Source: Betaproteobacteria bacterium
GTDB taxonomy: Bacteria; Pseudomonadota; Gammaproteobacteria; Burkholderiales; SG8-39
Reading direction: 5' to 3'
Assembly: GCA_009693435.1 (NCBI GenBank)
Contig: SHXF01000160.1
Location: 1 to 6,974, forward strand
DNA length: 6,974 nt
Made by a program: the position numbers and the translations under genes. This document shows positions 6,797-6,974 of the stretch, in pieces (the first letter of the stretch is position 1; each line of letters begins with the position of its first letter). The notes under the pieces were generated by a model. It was not told the DNA's origin and did no database searches. It saw only the letters and a list, made by a program, of their open reading frames with translations.

Positions 6797-6865
6797 TTTT
6801 TTATCAGGTTTGTCCATTGTATTGTTCCGCGAGTTCAAATTCGAAGTGCAACTCTGATTAACAGG

Positions 6866-6910
6866 TTGGGTGGGCGAGGTGCGATAGCATCCGAGCCCCT
6901 CGACCACCAA
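6866..6910 (+). repeat. Imperfect hairpin in the leader of the IS30-family transposase
   Basis: The left arm (6866-6879, TTGGGTGGGCGAGG) pairs with the right arm (6898-6910, CCTCGACCACCAA). It forms 12 base pairs with one G-A mismatch and one bulged G, closing an 18-nt loop. It ends 16 nt before the transposase ATG. Structures in this position in other IS elements can limit transposase expression from outside transcripts. That role is inference here. Confidence 0.5.
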
Positions 6911-6926
6911 GTCAAAGTTGCCAAGG

Positions 6927-6974
6927 ATGAACTACACACACCTCACCCAAGACGAACGCTACCAGATAGCGATC
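6927..6974 (+). CDS. IS30-family transposase, N-terminal fragment cut by the window edge
   Basis: The 16 codons up to the last base read MNYTHLTQDERYQIAI with no stop. This is the start typical of IS30-family transposases (MNYTHLTxxERYQI), the beginning of their N-terminal helix-turn-helix DNA-binding region. The catalytic DDE domain would lie beyond the window. AAGG immediately precedes the ATG, too close to be a good ribosome binding site. The match in both sequence and start position makes the family call secure despite the short length. Whether the full gene is intact is unknown. Confidence 0.85.
   Translation, partial: MNYTHLTQDERYQIAI

Larger units (their letters stand above)
6555..6926. 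other. Intergenic region between mutS and the IS30-family transposase
   Basis: No gene is supported in these 372 bases. The mutS promoter lies at its left end. CGCCGT (6682-6687) and ACGGCG (6692-6697) form a tight hairpin with a GGGA loop. TTCGTCC (6704-6710) and GGACGAA (6730-6736) form a 7-bp inverted repeat. TATTGTTCC is repeated directly at 6785-6793 and 6820-6828. An open frame at 6675-6857 could encode 60 residues, but its composition, its lack of a ribosome binding site and its run into the probable IS end argue against a gene. In Pseudomonas and relatives this side of mutS usually carries cinA and recA. Neither is visible here. Confidence 0.5.
6831..6974 (+). mobile_element. IS30-family insertion sequence, left part only
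   Basis: Identified by the transposase start at 6927, and cut by the window end. The left terminal inverted repeat cannot be fixed without the right end. The AT-rich, partly palindromic stretch from about 6832 (TTCAAATTCGAAGTGC) to 6863 is the best candidate, because the base composition changes there. The true edge could be anywhere between about 6825 and 6880, and target duplications cannot be checked. Confidence 0.5.

Noticed and set aside
6675..6857. A 60-codon plus-strand open frame before the IS
   Set aside because: It has no ribosome binding site or recognisable domain, and its last codons run into the probable IS terminus, so it looks like chance openness.
1..6974. A novel defence, toxin-antitoxin or other multigene system
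   Set aside because: All genes of useful length belong to housekeeping families, except one small unknown and one IS fragment. No linked cassette, CRISPR-like repeats or toxin-antitoxin pair is visible.

Overview
The window looks like chromosomal DNA of a GC-rich gammaproteobacterium. The grounds are a YcfD/RoxA-type ribosomal oxygenase, a MutS with the Enterobacteria/Pseudomonas-like start (HTPMMQQY) and C-terminal tetramer motif (DPDALTPR), a PrxQ/Bcp peroxiredoxin and a SlyD-type FKBP. No taxon can be named more closely from the sequence alone. Most of the DNA is ordinary housekeeping sequence. The only clearly mobile element is an IS30-family insertion sequence cut off at the right edge.

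Layout from left to right. Positions 1-203 hold no gene that I can support, only small hairpins and a perfect 14-bp tandem duplication. Next is a minus-strand pair: roxA (711-1838, ribosomal protein L16 arginine hydroxylase), followed 6 nt later by a small conserved gene of unknown function (204-704). A 130-bp divergent promoter region (1839-1968) separates roxA from the plus-strand pair bcp (1969-2460) and slyD (2457-2936), which overlap by ATGA. A 76-bp convergent spacer (2937-3012) is almost filled by a nested inverted repeat. Beyond it, on the minus strand, lie mutS (3972-6554) and, 53 bp downstream, an exported calcineurin-like phosphoesterase (3013-3918). Upstream of mutS, about 370 bp (6555-6926) holds the mutS promoter, hairpins and a REP-like motif. 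This leads into the IS30-family transposase start (6927 to the window end).

The genes do not form one pathway. Bcp and SlyD plausibly act together in peroxide and protein-folding stress. RoxA modifies the ribosome in an oxygen- and 2-oxoglutarate-dependent way. MutS starts mismatch repair. The pattern most worth checking is shared by roxA and mutS: each has a perfect TATAAT exactly 6 nt before its ATG and no Shine-Dalgarno sequence, which predicts leaderless mRNAs. I found no CRISPR array, defence system, prophage, tRNA or rRNA, and no convincing undescribed multigene system.
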